Source: Alcaligenes faecalis | Lineage (GTDB): Bacteria; Pseudomonadota; Gammaproteobacteria; Burkholderiales; Burkholderiaceae_B | Length of the DNA: 64,000 bases | Assembly (NCBI RefSeq): GCF_041521385.1 | Contig: NZ_CP168006.1 | Location: 2,910,295-2,974,294, forward strand | Reading direction: 5' to 3' | In this document: piece after piece, positions 1 to 8,951 of the stretch | How the letters are laid out: the number at the start of each line of letters is the position of its first letter | Position numbering within the stretch: the stretch's first letter is position 1 | Position numbers and translations under genes: made by a program | The notes under the pieces: model-generated | What the model saw: the letters and a program-made list of their open reading frames with translations, nothing else | Databases searched by the model: none | Told to the model about the DNA's origin: nothing

Positions 1-308
1 TCCAGGCCAGCGCCACGTTGTTCGCCTGTCGATGCGGCGGTCAGTGTCCCTTGCTCGGCTTCCTTGCCAGCCAGCTCGGGGTGGGCACAGATCAGGTTCT
101 TTTGTTCTTCGTGTGATGCTTCTTGGACCACTTGCACCATGCAGGCGTGCAGTTGATCCACGCTGTCAAACGGACGCTGGTTCCAGCTACGCTCCGGGAC
201 CCAGGGGGAGTGTTCAAAAATACCTTCGAGCTTGTTCACGAATTGGCTCTGATCCAGGCTGGAGAGTTCAGTGAGCGCCTGTGTGGTGGTAAGGGTTTGA
301 GTGGTCAT
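1..308 (-). CDS. uraD: OHCU decarboxylase UraD, partial
   Basis: This is the N-terminal part (about 102 residues) of 2-oxo-4-hydroxy-4-carboxy-5-ureidoimidazoline decarboxylase, which makes S-allantoin in the last step of uric acid breakdown. The window edge cuts its 3' end. The minus strand from the ATG at 308 gives family features: the FEHSPWVPERSW segment near residue 31, and HPELAGKEA followed by LTAASTGEQ near residues 77-99, which is the active-site region of the family. It is divergent from a LysR gene across 290 bp. A second allantoin-pathway gene, allA, lies at 32512-33048. The family call is confident; the rest of the gene is not visible. Confidence 0.85.
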   Translation of the reverse strand, partial: MTTQTLTTTQALTELSSLDQSQFVNKLEGIFEHSPWVPERSWNQRPFDSVDQLHACMVQVVQEASHEEQKNLICAHPELAGKEAEQGTLTAASTGEQRGAGL

Positions 309-514
309 GTGTCAGTCCGATTATCTAAGCGTCAATAGTGCGAGCCGAAGCGGCTCCAGGATCAGGCCTGGGAGCCCGTGTTATCAAGGGAAGTGGGTGG
401 GCGTTTACACGGTCTGTTTGATGTATTCAAACCCTTATAAACCACCGCCTGTGGGCTATGATTTTCTTATATGGGACCAGTTTAAGTTTTCTGTTTATAA
501 ATAAAATAGAATTA

Positions 515-535
515 GGCGTATAAATGATATACGCC
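515..535. promoter_or_regulatory. Inverted repeat, likely LysR-type operator
   Basis: Two perfect 8-base arms, GGCGTATA (515-522) and TATACGCC (528-535), are separated by 5 bases. The element contains a T-N11-A core (T519 to A531), the usual LysR-family pattern. It lies 64 bp upstream of the LysR start at 599 and in the shared promoter region with uraD. The dyad is seen directly; the binding protein is inferred. Confidence 0.5.
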
Positions 536-598
536 ATCTCGTATTGTGCATGTATGTCATTATCATGCTGGAAAAAAGCATAAGAAGGAGAGAATAAG

Positions 599-1555
599 AT
601 GGCCGCCCGACGTGGGGATAACCCGCTTGATACCTATCTCTTGAGGGTATTTTGCTTACTCGTTACCGAGCGCAGCGTCTCGCGTACCGCGTTCAAAATG
701 AACCAGTCGCAGCCTGCTATCAGTGCGGCCTTACGACGCTTGCGTGACATTATTGGTGATCCTTTGTTGGTACGCGAAAAAGGGGGCATGGTGCCCACCG
801 AGCGTGCCATTGGCCTGCTGGCTCACGCCAAAGGTGCCTTGGCCGAGATCGACTGTATGGTCAATGCGCCAGACAGTTTTGATCCCCAGGTCAGCCGCAG
901 TGAGTTTCATATCGGAGCGCCGGACTATCTGGCGCCTGTCTTTATTGGCGGGGTGGTCGAGCGCCTGCGCCGAGAGGCACCGGGGGCGCGTTTGAATCTG
1001 CACTCTCTGGATGCCAGCTTCGATTTCGAGCGTTCTTTGGCGGAAGGCGATCTGGATATGGTCATTGGCAACTGGCCTGAACCGCCCGATCGCATGCACC
1101 TGTCCGTGTTGCTGGAAGATCAGATTGTCTGCCTGGTAGCGGCAACACACCCCTTGGCCCGCAAGGGTTTGACCATGGACGATTACGTGCGGGCGCGTCA
1201 TGTGGTGCCGATGCCATACTCCATCAACCAACGCGGTGTCATCGATACAACCTTGACGAGCTTGCGTATTCAACGCGATGAAAGTGTGGTGGTGCAGTCC
1301 TTTTCGGCAGCACCGTATTTGCTACAGAATACAGACCTGATTTTTACGACTTCACGTCATTTCGCCGAGTTCTATTGTCGATTGTTGCCTTTGGCGATTC
1401 TGGAGGCTCCGCTGGAGTTTCCGCCCATGCGCTTTTATCAGCTTTGGCATGAACGTAACCGGCATTCGCCCAGCCATCGCTGGTTGCGGCGGCTCCTGAC
1501 CGAGTGCGGGAATCAGTTGGCCGCGACAGAACCGTTGTCGCTACCCGATTCCTGA
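599..1555 (+). CDS. LysR-family transcriptional regulator
   Basis: A 318-residue LysR-type regulator. The N-terminal winged helix-turn-helix covers about residues 10-70, with the typical SQPAISAALRRLR recognition segment. The effector-binding PBP-like domain fills the rest. The ATG at 599 has a good ribosome binding site (AAGGAG at about 584-590). It is divergent from uraD, and a perfect inverted repeat with a T-N11-A core lies between them, so it probably controls itself and uraD or linked purine catabolism genes. The target is inferred from position only. The length is normal for the family. Confidence 0.85.
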   Translation: MAARRGDNPLDTYLLRVFCLLVTERSVSRTAFKMNQSQPAISAALRRLRDIIGDPLLVREKGGMVPTERAIGLLAHAKGALAEIDCMVNAPDSFDPQVSRSEFHIGAPDYLAPVFIGGVVERLRREAPGARLNLHSLDASFDFERSLAEGDLDMVIGNWPEPPDRMHLSVLLEDQIVCLVAATHPLARKGLTMDDYVRARHVVPMPYSINQRGVIDTTLTSLRIQRDESVVVQSFSAAPYLLQNTDLIFTTSRHFAEFYCRLLPLAILEAPLEFPPMRFYQLWHERNRHSPSHRWLRRLLTECGNQLAATEPLSLPDS

Positions 1556-1740
1556 GCCTCCAAGCCCTAAAATACTTGCTTTCGGGCCCGTGCTCGGGCA
1601 AATTAGCGAGCTGCCCCTGCCTACACAAAAGTGATACGGAACTTGACGGAAATTGTTGCATTTAAAGCGACTGGTCACGGACACAAGCCGGAAGGCAGGT
1701 TAATAATGATGTAGTTCCTAACCTTGCAGGGTGTTTTGCG

Positions 1741-2880
1741 GTGTCTTTACCTCAGATGGGAGAGTCCCTAACTTGGTTGTATATCTGTGTCGTGGCTTTT
1801 ATGGTCGGTGGGCTTATTGTGGCCTCCGAACGTTGGCATGGCCGTCTGACCGGGGACAGCGACCTTAGTAAACCTCAAGCGTCCCATTCTCGTCCTACCC
1901 CGCGTGTGGGTGGGCTAGCGGTGGTGGCTGGCAGCTTGGCTGGCTTGCTGGTTCTGGGGCCCAGCAATATGACACTGACCTGGCTGTGGCCGGTCTTGTT
2001 TCTGGCTGCCATGCCAGTATTTGTGGCGGGTCTGGTCGAGGATATCACCAAGGATGTGGGTTCTCTGAAACGTTTGCTGGCCGCTTTCCTGTCGGCGGCG
2101 ATTGCCTGGTGGTTGCTGGGTGGTGTGTCGCGTGTTGGGGTCAGTTGGGCTGACTGGGTTCTGGGGTTCTGGCCCATTTCGCTGCTTTTCACCATGATTG
2201 CCGTGGGTGGCTGTACGCATGCCCTGAATATTATTGATGGTATGAACGGCCTGGCGGGCATGATCGCCACCTTGATGGCTCTGTCGCTGGCGCTGGTGGC
2301 CTTGCAGGTGCAGGACATTCCCATTTTTCTGATTGCCGCCTCACTGGCCTCGGCCACCCTGGGTTTTCTGGTGTGGAATTTTCCATTCGGACGAGTTTTC
2401 CTGGGGGATGGTGGCGCGTATTTTCTGGGCTTCATGCTGGCCGAACTGGCTGTGCAACTGGTGGTACGCAACCCCAGTGTATCGCCGTTCTATGCCTTGG
2501 CTGTTCTGTTTTACCCTGTTTTTGAAACCATGTTTTCGATTTGGCGCCGCCGCTTCAAACGGGGTGTGCCTGTGGATCAACCGGATGCGCTGCATCTGCA
2601 TCAACTGGTATTCCGCCGTCTGGTGCGTTCCACGTTCAGTCGTGACAGCGGGGGAGCCTTGCCCGCGTTTTGTAATGCCATGACCTCGCCTTATCTGTGG
2701 GTGTTAGCCTTGATCGGTTTGGTTCCGGCCACGATCTGGTGGGACAATACCTGGGCCTTGTGTGCCAGCATGCTGGCCTTCTCACTGGTTTATATCTGGC
2801 TCTATTCCCGTTTGGTTTCGTGGCGTCGCCCTTCCTGGTTGCTGCTGCCTTCGGTACGGCGGCAAGTAGACCGGGACTGA
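1741..2880 (+). CDS. WecA/WbpL-like sugar-phosphate transferase initiating glycan synthesis
   Basis: This is a 379-residue polytopic membrane protein of the MraY/WecA family, which transfers a sugar-1-phosphate (usually GlcNAc or a related HexNAc) from UDP-sugar to undecaprenyl phosphate. The family motifs are present in order: PTPRVGG near residue 53, NIIDGMNGL near 164 (catalytic Asp region), GDGGAYFLG near 222, and a cytoplasmic HLHQL near 286 where relatives often have HxHH. The start is GTG at 1741 after a weak purine-rich site. It opens a same-strand run with wbpO, wbpP, a flippase and glycosyltransferases, so it probably starts synthesis of that glycan. The exact sugar cannot be read from sequence. 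Confidence 0.85.
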   Translation: MSLPQMGESLTWLYICVVAFMVGGLIVASERWHGRLTGDSDLSKPQASHSRPTPRVGGLAVVAGSLAGLLVLGPSNMTLTWLWPVLFLAAMPVFVAGLVEDITKDVGSLKRLLAAFLSAAIAWWLLGGVSRVGVSWADWVLGFWPISLLFTMIAVGGCTHALNIIDGMNGLAGMIATLMALSLALVALQVQDIPIFLIAASLASATLGFLVWNFPFGRVFLGDGGAYFLGFMLAELAVQLVVRNPSVSPFYALAVLFYPVFETMFSIWRRRFKRGVPVDQPDALHLHQLVFRRLVRSTFSRDSGGALPAFCNAMTSPYLWVLALIGLVPATIWWDNTWALCASMLAFSLVYIWLYSRLVSWRRPSWLLLPSVRRQVDRD

Positions 2881-2929
2881 TACTGTCAGGCGTTCAAGAT
2901 TATTCCTTGCGCATCGCGCTAACTGGAGA

Positions 2930-4210
2930 ATGAAGTTGCAACTTGAGAATGTGAAACTGGCCGTCGTCGGCTTGGGATATGTCGGTTTGCCTTTAGCGGT
3001 AGAGTTTGGCAAAAAGCGTTCCGTTATTGGTTTTGACATTAATGCGCGTCGCGTCGCCGAACTCAAGGAAGGGGTAGACCGCACGTTGGAGGTCGAGAGT
3101 GCAGAGCTGGCCCAGGCCAGTGGCTTGAGCTACTCCTGCGAGGCGGATGAACTGGCGCAGGCCAATGTGTTCATCGTGACCGTGCCTACGCCTATTGATG
3201 AGTTCAAACAGCCTGACTTGACTCCGCTGATCCGCGCTTCCGAGACCATCGGTAAAGTGCTCAAGCGGGGTGACATCGTGGTTTATGAATCCACGGTTTA
3301 CCCAGGTGCTACCGAAGAAGTGTGTGTGCCCGTGCTGGAGCAAGTGTCGGGTCTGCGCTTCAATGAAGATTTCTACGCCGGTTACAGCCCGGAGCGTATC
3401 AATCCGGGCGACAAGGAACACCGCGTTTCCACCATCAAGAAAGTGACTTCCGGCTCGACGCCTGAAGTCGCCGAGTTGGTGGATGCCTTGTATAAAGAAA
3501 TTATTGTGGTGGGTACTTTTAAGGCCAGCTCCATTCGTGTGGCTGAAGCTGCCAAGGTGATCGAGAACACCCAGCGCGACGTGAATATCGCCCTGATCAA
3601 CGAACTGGCCCTGATTTTCAACCGTCTGGGCATCGATACCCTGGACGTGCTGGAAGCCGCGGGTACCAAATGGAATTTCCTGCCTTTCCGTCCTGGTCTG
3701 GTGGGTGGTCACTGCATTGGCGTGGACCCCTACTACCTGACCCACAAGGCACAAGCTATTGGTTACCATCCCGAAATCATTTTGGCTGGCCGCCGCCTGA
3801 ACGACTCCATGGGTGGTTACGTGGCGTCCCAACTGGTTAAAGCCATGACCAAGCGCCGCATTCAGGTGCAAGGTTCGCGCGTTCTGCTGTTGGGTCTGGC
3901 CTTCAAGGAAAACTGCCCGGATCTGCGTAACACCCGTATCGTTGATATCGTGCATGAACTCAAGCAATACGATGTCCATGTAGACGTGTACGACCCCTGG
4001 GTTGATCCCAAAGAAGCACAACATGAGTACGGTATTACTCCGGTTGAGGCCCCTAACGCGGGCGAGTACGACGGCGTCATCGTGGCCGTGGCTCACAAGC
4101 AGTTCAAGGAGCTGGGCGTGGAAGGCGTGCGCCAATGGGGCAAGCCCGAGCATGTGCTCTACGACTTGAAGTATGTGTTTGATCGCGAACAGTCCGATCT
4201 GCGCCTTTAA
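2930..4210 (+). CDS. wbpO: UDP-N-acetylgalactosamine 6-dehydrogenase WbpO/TviB
   Basis: A 426-residue NAD-dependent UDP-HexNAc dehydrogenase that oxidises C6 to a carboxylate, giving UDP-GalNAcA. An N-terminal Rossmann segment ([18 protein letters not shown]) is followed by the central domain and by the catalytic stretch [16 protein letters not shown] near residue 259, which contains the nucleophile Cys. The sequence closely follows the Pseudomonas aeruginosa WbpO / Salmonella TviB pattern as I remember it, including the C-terminal EQSDLRL. It is followed after 14 bp by wbpP, the same pairing as in the O6 antigen and Vi pathways. The start ATG 2930 follows CTGGAGA. Confidence 0.92.
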   Translation: MKLQLENVKLAVVGLGYVGLPLAVEFGKKRSVIGFDINARRVAELKEGVDRTLEVESAELAQASGLSYSCEADELAQANVFIVTVPTPIDEFKQPDLTPLIRASETIGKVLKRGDIVVYESTVYPGATEEVCVPVLEQVSGLRFNEDFYAGYSPERINPGDKEHRVSTIKKVTSGSTPEVAELVDALYKEIIVVGTFKASSIRVAEAAKVIENTQRDVNIALINELALIFNRLGIDTLDVLEAAGTKWNFLPFRPGLVGGHCIGVDPYYLTHKAQAIGYHPEIILAGRRLNDSMGGYVASQLVKAMTKRRIQVQGSRVLLLGLAFKENCPDLRNTRIVDIVHELKQYDVHVDVYDPWVDPKEAQHEYGITPVEAPNAGEYDGVIVAVAHKQFKELGVEGVRQWGKPEHVLYDLKYVFDREQSDLRL

Positions 4211-4224
4211 TCTTGGAAAGTATT

Positions 4225-5250
4225 ATGAGCTCTGCATTTGAACAGGCGAGCCAGCAACTGCGTAACCAGCCTAAAACCTGGCTGGTTACGGGTTGTGCCG
4301 GCTTTATCGGGTCCAACCTGCTGGAAGCCTTGCTGAATATGGATCAGCAGGTGGTGGGATTGGACAACTTTGCAACCGGCCACCAATACAATCTGGACGA
4401 AGTGCGCGATCAGGTTGGTGCCGAACGTTGGGCCCGTTTCCGTTTTATTGAAGGTGATATCCGCAATCTGGATACCTGTCGTGAAGCTGTAAAAGGCGTG
4501 GACTATGTGCTGCATCAGGCGGCTTTGGGGTCGGTGCCACGCTCCTTGCACGATCCGCTCACCTCCAACGAAGTCAATGTGAGCGGGGCCTTGAATGTGA
4601 TGGTGGCCGCGCGTGATGAGCAGGTAAAAGCCTTTGTTTATGCGGCTTCCAGCTCTACGTATGGTGACCATCCCGGTTTGCCCAAGGTGGAAGAGACGAT
4701 TGGTCGCCCACTGTCCCCTTACGCCGTTACCAAGTTTGTGAACGAACTGTATGCGGATGTGTTTGCCCGTGCCTATGGCTTTTCCAGCGTGGGCCTGCGT
4801 TACTTCAACGTGTTTGGCAAACGTCAGGACCCCAATGGGGCGTATGCCGCGGTGATTCCCAAATGGGTCTCGGCCATGATCCAGAACCAGGATGTGCAAA
4901 TCAATGGGGATGGCCAGACCAGCCGCGATTTCTGCTTTATCGATAACGTTATTCAAATGAATATCCTGGCCGCCGTGCAGCAAAAACCTGCTGTGGCCGA
5001 GGTGTATAACGTGGCCGTCAATGCCCGCACCAGCCTGAACGAGCTGTTCGAGCACCTGAAGCAGGCCTTGGGCAGCAATGGTGTGAACTACACCAAGCAG
5101 CCCATCTATGCCGATTTCCGAGCTGGTGACGTGTTGCACTCTCAAGCGGATATCACCAAAGCTCGTACACAATTGGGTTACGAGCCGACTCACACGATGT
5201 TGCAGGGCTTGAACGCAGCCATGCCTTGGTATGTGGCGTTCCTGAGTTGA
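4225..5250 (+). CDS. wbpP: UDP-GlcNAc C4-epimerase WbpP
   Basis: An SDR-family epimerase of 341 residues that interconverts UDP-GlcNAc and UDP-GalNAc (or their uronic acids), feeding WbpO. The NAD-binding motif [10 protein letters not shown] is near the N-terminus. The catalytic YAVTK motif (Tyr and Lys) and the upstream Ser in ASSSTYGDH are present. The segment from [10 protein letters not shown] to [11 protein letters not shown] matches the WbpP/TviC group. I chose ATG 4225 because GGAAAG lies 5 bases ahead; an in-frame TTG at 4213 is less likely. It probably forms one operon with wbpO. Confidence is high for the family and good for the substrate. Confidence 0.92.
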   Translation: MSSAFEQASQQLRNQPKTWLVTGCAGFIGSNLLEALLNMDQQVVGLDNFATGHQYNLDEVRDQVGAERWARFRFIEGDIRNLDTCREAVKGVDYVLHQAALGSVPRSLHDPLTSNEVNVSGALNVMVAARDEQVKAFVYAASSSTYGDHPGLPKVEETIGRPLSPYAVTKFVNELYADVFARAYGFSSVGLRYFNVFGKRQDPNGAYAAVIPKWVSAMIQNQDVQINGDGQTSRDFCFIDNVIQMNILAAVQQKPAVAEVYNVAVNARTSLNELFEHLKQALGSNGVNYTKQPIYADFRAGDVLHSQADITKARTQLGYEPTHTMLQGLNAAMPWYVAFLS

Positions 5251-6608
5251 TTTGGGCCGGCCTGAAAGCACGTCTGTCTAGTCTGCATGACGACCACCGT
5301 CGCATCGCCCTGGGGGCGATGCGGGTGGCGTTTTTCCTATTGCTGGGCAAGGCAGCGGGCGCTTTCAAAGAAATGGCGGTGGCGTATCGCTACGGTGTAA
5401 GCGATGTCGTCGATGCCTATCAGTTCACAATGGTCATGGCCAACTGGCTGCCGGTGACAATTGTTGGCTCCATGTCTGTGGTGCTGATTCCCGTTCTGGT
5501 GCGCTTGCATCGTCTGGAACCGGCGGCACGCCGCCGTTTTCTGGGGGAACTCAAGGCCTGGTGCATTGTGCTGGGCTGCGTGCTGGGGGCCTTGATCTGG
5601 ATTGGCTGGCCTTGGGTGCTGCAGTGGACCGGACAAGGTTTAAGTCCTGCTGTTCACGAAATGAGCCGGGAGCTGTTGTTTGCCTTTGCGCCTGCGGCAG
5701 TTCTGACGCTGATGATTGGCCTGAGTGCCGCGCGCTTGCGGGCACATGAGCGGCATATCAATACTCTGCTGGAAAGTGTCCCCGCCTTTGTCATCCTGAT
5801 CTGGGTGCTGGCCGCAGGCGGAAATGCGGGCATCGGCCCCTTGCTCTGGGGCACCTTGCTGGGCATGACGGTCCAGGCCGTGTGGTTGATGATTCTGGCC
5901 TCGCGGGCCGATCAGATCTGGGCTCGCCCTACGATCAGCCTGCGCGCGGAGCAATGGCCGGATTTGCTCAAGGCCGCCAGCATCATGCTGGTGGGGCAGG
6001 TTGCCATGAGCTTTGTCGGCCCTATTGACCAATATACGGCGGCCAATCTGGGTGCCAATGCCAATGCGACCCTGGGCTACGCCACTCGTTTGCTGGCCCT
6101 GGTGTTAGGGGTGGGTGCTGCTTCTGTAGGCCGTGCTGCTTTGCCTGTGCTGGCTGATATTCAAAGCCGAGGTGATAACGCCCGTGCTCGCTCCATGGCC
6201 TTGAAGTGGTCGGTCATGATGTTGCTGGCCGGTGGGGTAGCTGCCGCGATCGGTGTTCTGTTGGCGCCTTGGGGTGTGGCACTGCTGTTTGAGCGTGGTG
6301 CATTTACGGCGCAGGATACGGCCACGGTCGCCCAGGTGTTTAGCTGGGGGTTGGTGCAACTGCCCTTTTATTTTGGGGTGTTGATTCTGGTGCAGTTGCT
6401 GGCCAGTCAGAACCGTTATAAATCCATGGCAATTATTGCCGTGATCAATTTTTTGGTGAAAGCGGCCTTGAACCCGATTCTGGCGGCACGCATGGGCCCG
6501 TCAGGCATCATGCTGGCGACCAGCTTGATGTATGCGGCTTCTTTCACTTGTTATTTCATCTTGGCCTTGAGGCCAGCCAGTGCCTTCGCGTCTGGTTCGC
6601 AGGAATAG
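5247..6608 (+). CDS. MurJ/MviN-like lipid-linked glycan flippase
   Basis: A polytopic membrane protein of about 453 residues in the MOP flippase superfamily. It resembles MurJ more than classical Wzx: the N-terminal [17 protein letters not shown] helix and the segments [12 protein letters not shown] and [16 protein letters not shown] are typical of the MurJ group. In this locus it probably flips the undecaprenyl-linked saccharide across the inner membrane. The start is uncertain. TTG 5247 overlaps the wbpP stop (TTGA), TTG 5226 is also open, and ATG 5319 would cut into the first helix. A true MurJ for peptidoglycan would more often sit near rpsT or ribF, so a glycan-locus role is more likely here. 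Confidence 0.75.
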   Translation: MIWAGLKARLSSLHDDHRRIALGAMRVAFFLLLGKAAGAFKEMAVAYRYGVSDVVDAYQFTMVMANWLPVTIVGSMSVVLIPVLVRLHRLEPAARRRFLGELKAWCIVLGCVLGALIWIGWPWVLQWTGQGLSPAVHEMSRELLFAFAPAAVLTLMIGLSAARLRAHERHINTLLESVPAFVILIWVLAAGGNAGIGPLLWGTLLGMTVQAVWLMILASRADQIWARPTISLRAEQWPDLLKAASIMLVGQVAMSFVGPIDQYTAANLGANANATLGYATRLLALVLGVGAASVGRAALPVLADIQSRGDNARARSMALKWSVMMLLAGGVAAAIGVLLAPWGVALLFERGAFTAQDTATVAQVFSWGLVQLPFYFGVLILVQLLASQNRYKSMAIIAVINFLVKAALNPILAARMGPSGIMLATSLMYAASFTCYFILALRPASAFASGSQE

Positions 6609-6614
6609 GAAAAC

Positions 6615-7760
6615 GTGCACAGTCGTCATTCGGTCGTTCGCCCTCATATCATGCTGCTTATTCACTCTTTGGGTGGGGGCGGGGCAGAACGTGTTGCCGT
6701 CGATTTAAGCGCAGCCTGGCTGGCGCGTGGTTATCGAGTGTCTTTGGTGACCCAGGCTGGCCGTGATAGGGATGCATATACCGTGGCAGAGGGCGTAGAA
6801 CGTCACGTGTTGGGGACGGCAGGCAGTAGCCGTGGCCGTCTGGATGCCTTGTGGAAGAACTGGCGCCGAGTGCGCCGGGTTCGCTCGTTGATACGCCAGA
6901 CCAAGCCCGATGTGGTGCTGGGCATGATGACAACCTCCTCTGTGCTGGCCATTTCCGCCGCCAAAGGCTTGCCCTGCAAGGTGATTGCGACCGAGCATAC
7001 GCATCCTCCGTCCCAGTCCTTGTCCTCTTTCTGGCAAAAGGCCCGTTTGCGTACTTATCCGCAAGCCCATGCGGTGATCGCGTTGACGGCTGGTACCGCA
7101 GACTGGTTGCGCGAGCATGTGCCCGGTAGTCAGGTGCAGGTGATCCCCAATGCCGTGCGCTGGCCTATGGACCGAGCCGAGCCAGTAGTGCCGGTGCCCG
7201 AGCGGCCAGAAGGACGCAAACGCTTATTGGCCGTAGGGCGACTGCACCCGGTCAAGGGTTTTGACACCCTGATCGAATCCTTTGCTTTGTTATCCAACTA
7301 TTTTCCCGACTGGGATCTGCTTATTTTGGGCGAAGGCGAACAACGCGCTCCCCTGGAGGCACGGATTGCGGAACTGGAGCTGCAAGAGCGGATTGCGTTG
7401 CCCGGTCGGGTCGGCAATATGGCGGATTGGTACGAACAGTCTGATCTGTATGTGCTTAGCTCTCGTATGGAGGGTTTGTCCAACAGTTTGCTGGAAGCCA
7501 TGGCCAGTGGTCTGACGGCGGTCGCCTTTGATTGCGACACCGGTCCGCGTGAGATCATCCGCGCCAATATCGACGGTGTCTTGGTACGCCCGATCGAGGA
7601 TGTGGAGGCTCTGGCAGCGCATTTATCCGATCTGATGTCCAACGAGGACAAACGCCAGAGGCTAGCGCGCCGTGCCACCGATGTGCGCGACCGCTTTTCC
7701 TCGGCTCGGGTTCTGGCGCTGTGGCAGCAAGTATTGGAACAGTGTTGGCGTCGGCCTTAA
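6615..7760 (+). CDS. GT4-family glycosyltransferase
   Basis: A 381-residue GT-B retaining glycosyltransferase of family 4. The N-terminal acceptor domain begins LLIHSLGGGGAERVA. The donor domain holds AVGRLHPVKGFDTLIE and the E-x7-E motif in EGLSNSLLEAMASG. GTG 6615 has AGGAAA 5 bases ahead; an internal ATG at 6651 is less likely because it would start inside the first beta strand. It follows the flippase after 6 bp and precedes another GT4 gene. It is probably cytoplasmic or membrane-peripheral and adds one sugar to the lipid-linked unit. Donor and linkage are unknown. Confidence 0.87.
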   Translation: MHSRHSVVRPHIMLLIHSLGGGGAERVAVDLSAAWLARGYRVSLVTQAGRDRDAYTVAEGVERHVLGTAGSSRGRLDALWKNWRRVRRVRSLIRQTKPDVVLGMMTTSSVLAISAAKGLPCKVIATEHTHPPSQSLSSFWQKARLRTYPQAHAVIALTAGTADWLREHVPGSQVQVIPNAVRWPMDRAEPVVPVPERPEGRKRLLAVGRLHPVKGFDTLIESFALLSNYFPDWDLLILGEGEQRAPLEARIAELELQERIALPGRVGNMADWYEQSDLYVLSSRMEGLSNSLLEAMASGLTAVAFDCDTGPREIIRANIDGVLVRPIEDVEALAAHLSDLMSNEDKRQRLARRATDVRDRFSSARVLALWQQVLEQCWRRP

Positions 7761-7823
7761 AATGGCGCTTTTCTTCGTGCCAGCAGGCTCAAACTACCCG
7801 GTCGATGAGCCCATGGAGGCCCA

Positions 7824-8951
7824 GTGAATATTCTGTTTTTCGTCAGCTCTTTGAACGCAGGTGGTGCCGAGCGTGTTGCCTCTACCTTGGCCAATGCCTG
7901 GGGGCTGCGGGGCGATCAGGTCACCCTGGTGCCGACCTATAGCGGTGGAGGCAGTGCGTTTTACCCTATCGACTCCAAGGTGGAACTGGTGTGGCTGGCC
8001 CATCGCATGCGGGGCAGTTGGCTGCCCAAGCCTTTGGCCAAGCTGCGCGCCATGCGCAAGCTGGTGCGTGAAAAACAGCCTGATGTGATTGTGTCTTTTC
8101 TGACCAATGTGAATATCAATGTCTTGCTGGGGCTGGGAGGCATGGGTGTTCCTATTGTGGTGGGTGAACGCACCAACCCGGCCTTTAGCAGCAGCGCAGG
8201 CAAGCTCTTGCAAAGCCTGCGCCGCCGTCTGTACCCCAAGGCACAGGTGGTCACCGTTCAGACCCGCGCCAGTGTCGCGGCGTTTCAGGCCATGGTGCCG
8301 GGCATGAAGCAGGTCATGGTTGTGCCTAACCCCTTGCCGCAAGCTTTGAATGCCGTGCAACGCGAGGTACGGGTAGAGGAAAATCGTCATTGCACCTTGA
8401 TGGCGATGGGACGCCTGGTGCCTTCCAAGCGTTTTGATGTCTTGATCCGGGTGTTTGCGGGTCTGGCTGCCGAGTATCCGGAATGGAAGCTGAAAATCTG
8501 GGGCGATGGTCCGCAGCGTGCCCAATTGGTGCAGCAGATTGCCATGTCCGGTGCTGCTGACCGTATCGAGCTGGCTGGGAAAACGGCCCAGCCCTGGCAG
8601 GAAATGGCGCGCTCCCATGCCTTTGTCATGACTTCGGAAGTAGAGGGTTTTCCGAACGTGTTGCTGGAAGCCATGGCCATGGGCCTGCCCGCTGTAACGG
8701 TGGATTGCCCCAGCGGCCCGCGCGAGATCAGTTCCGATGGCAAAGACGCCTTGTTGGTTCCGGTAGGGGATGAAGGCGCTTTGACCGCCGCCCTGGCCGA
8801 GCTGATGGGGGACGGCGTCTTTCGGGGTGTCTTGGGCCGTCGTGCCGCTGCGGCGGTGCGCCAGCGTTATGAGCTAGAGCAGGTTTTGCTTAACTGGGAC
8901 CAGGTCTTTCAGGCCGCCCGTGGCGGTATAGAAGAGGGAGCCAAAGCATGA
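7824..8951 (+). CDS. GT4-family glycosyltransferase
   Basis: A 375-residue GT4 glycosyltransferase with the N-terminal FFVSSLNAGGAERVA loop, a MGRLVPSKRFDVLI segment starting the nucleotide-sugar domain, and the E-x7-E motif in EGFPNVLLEAMAMG. It looks like a divergent paralogue of the gene upstream (GGAERVA and GPREI are shared). The start is GTG 7824, preceded by GGAGG. It overlaps the next gene by four bases (ATGA), which suggests translational coupling. It adds one sugar in the same glycan; its specificity cannot be told from sequence. Confidence 0.87.
   Translation: MNILFFVSSLNAGGAERVASTLANAWGLRGDQVTLVPTYSGGGSAFYPIDSKVELVWLAHRMRGSWLPKPLAKLRAMRKLVREKQPDVIVSFLTNVNINVLLGLGGMGVPIVVGERTNPAFSSSAGKLLQSLRRRLYPKAQVVTVQTRASVAAFQAMVPGMKQVMVVPNPLPQALNAVQREVRVEENRHCTLMAMGRLVPSKRFDVLIRVFAGLAAEYPEWKLKIWGDGPQRAQLVQQIAMSGAADRIELAGKTAQPWQEMARSHAFVMTSEVEGFPNVLLEAMAMGLPAVTVDCPSGPREISSDGKDALLVPVGDEGALTAALAELMGDGVFRGVLGRRAAAAVRQRYELEQVLLNWDQVFQAARGGIEEGAKA

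Noticed and set aside
1586..1599. Small GCCCG/CGGGC hairpin after the LysR gene as a terminator
   Set aside because: The stem is only 5 bp and no T run follows.
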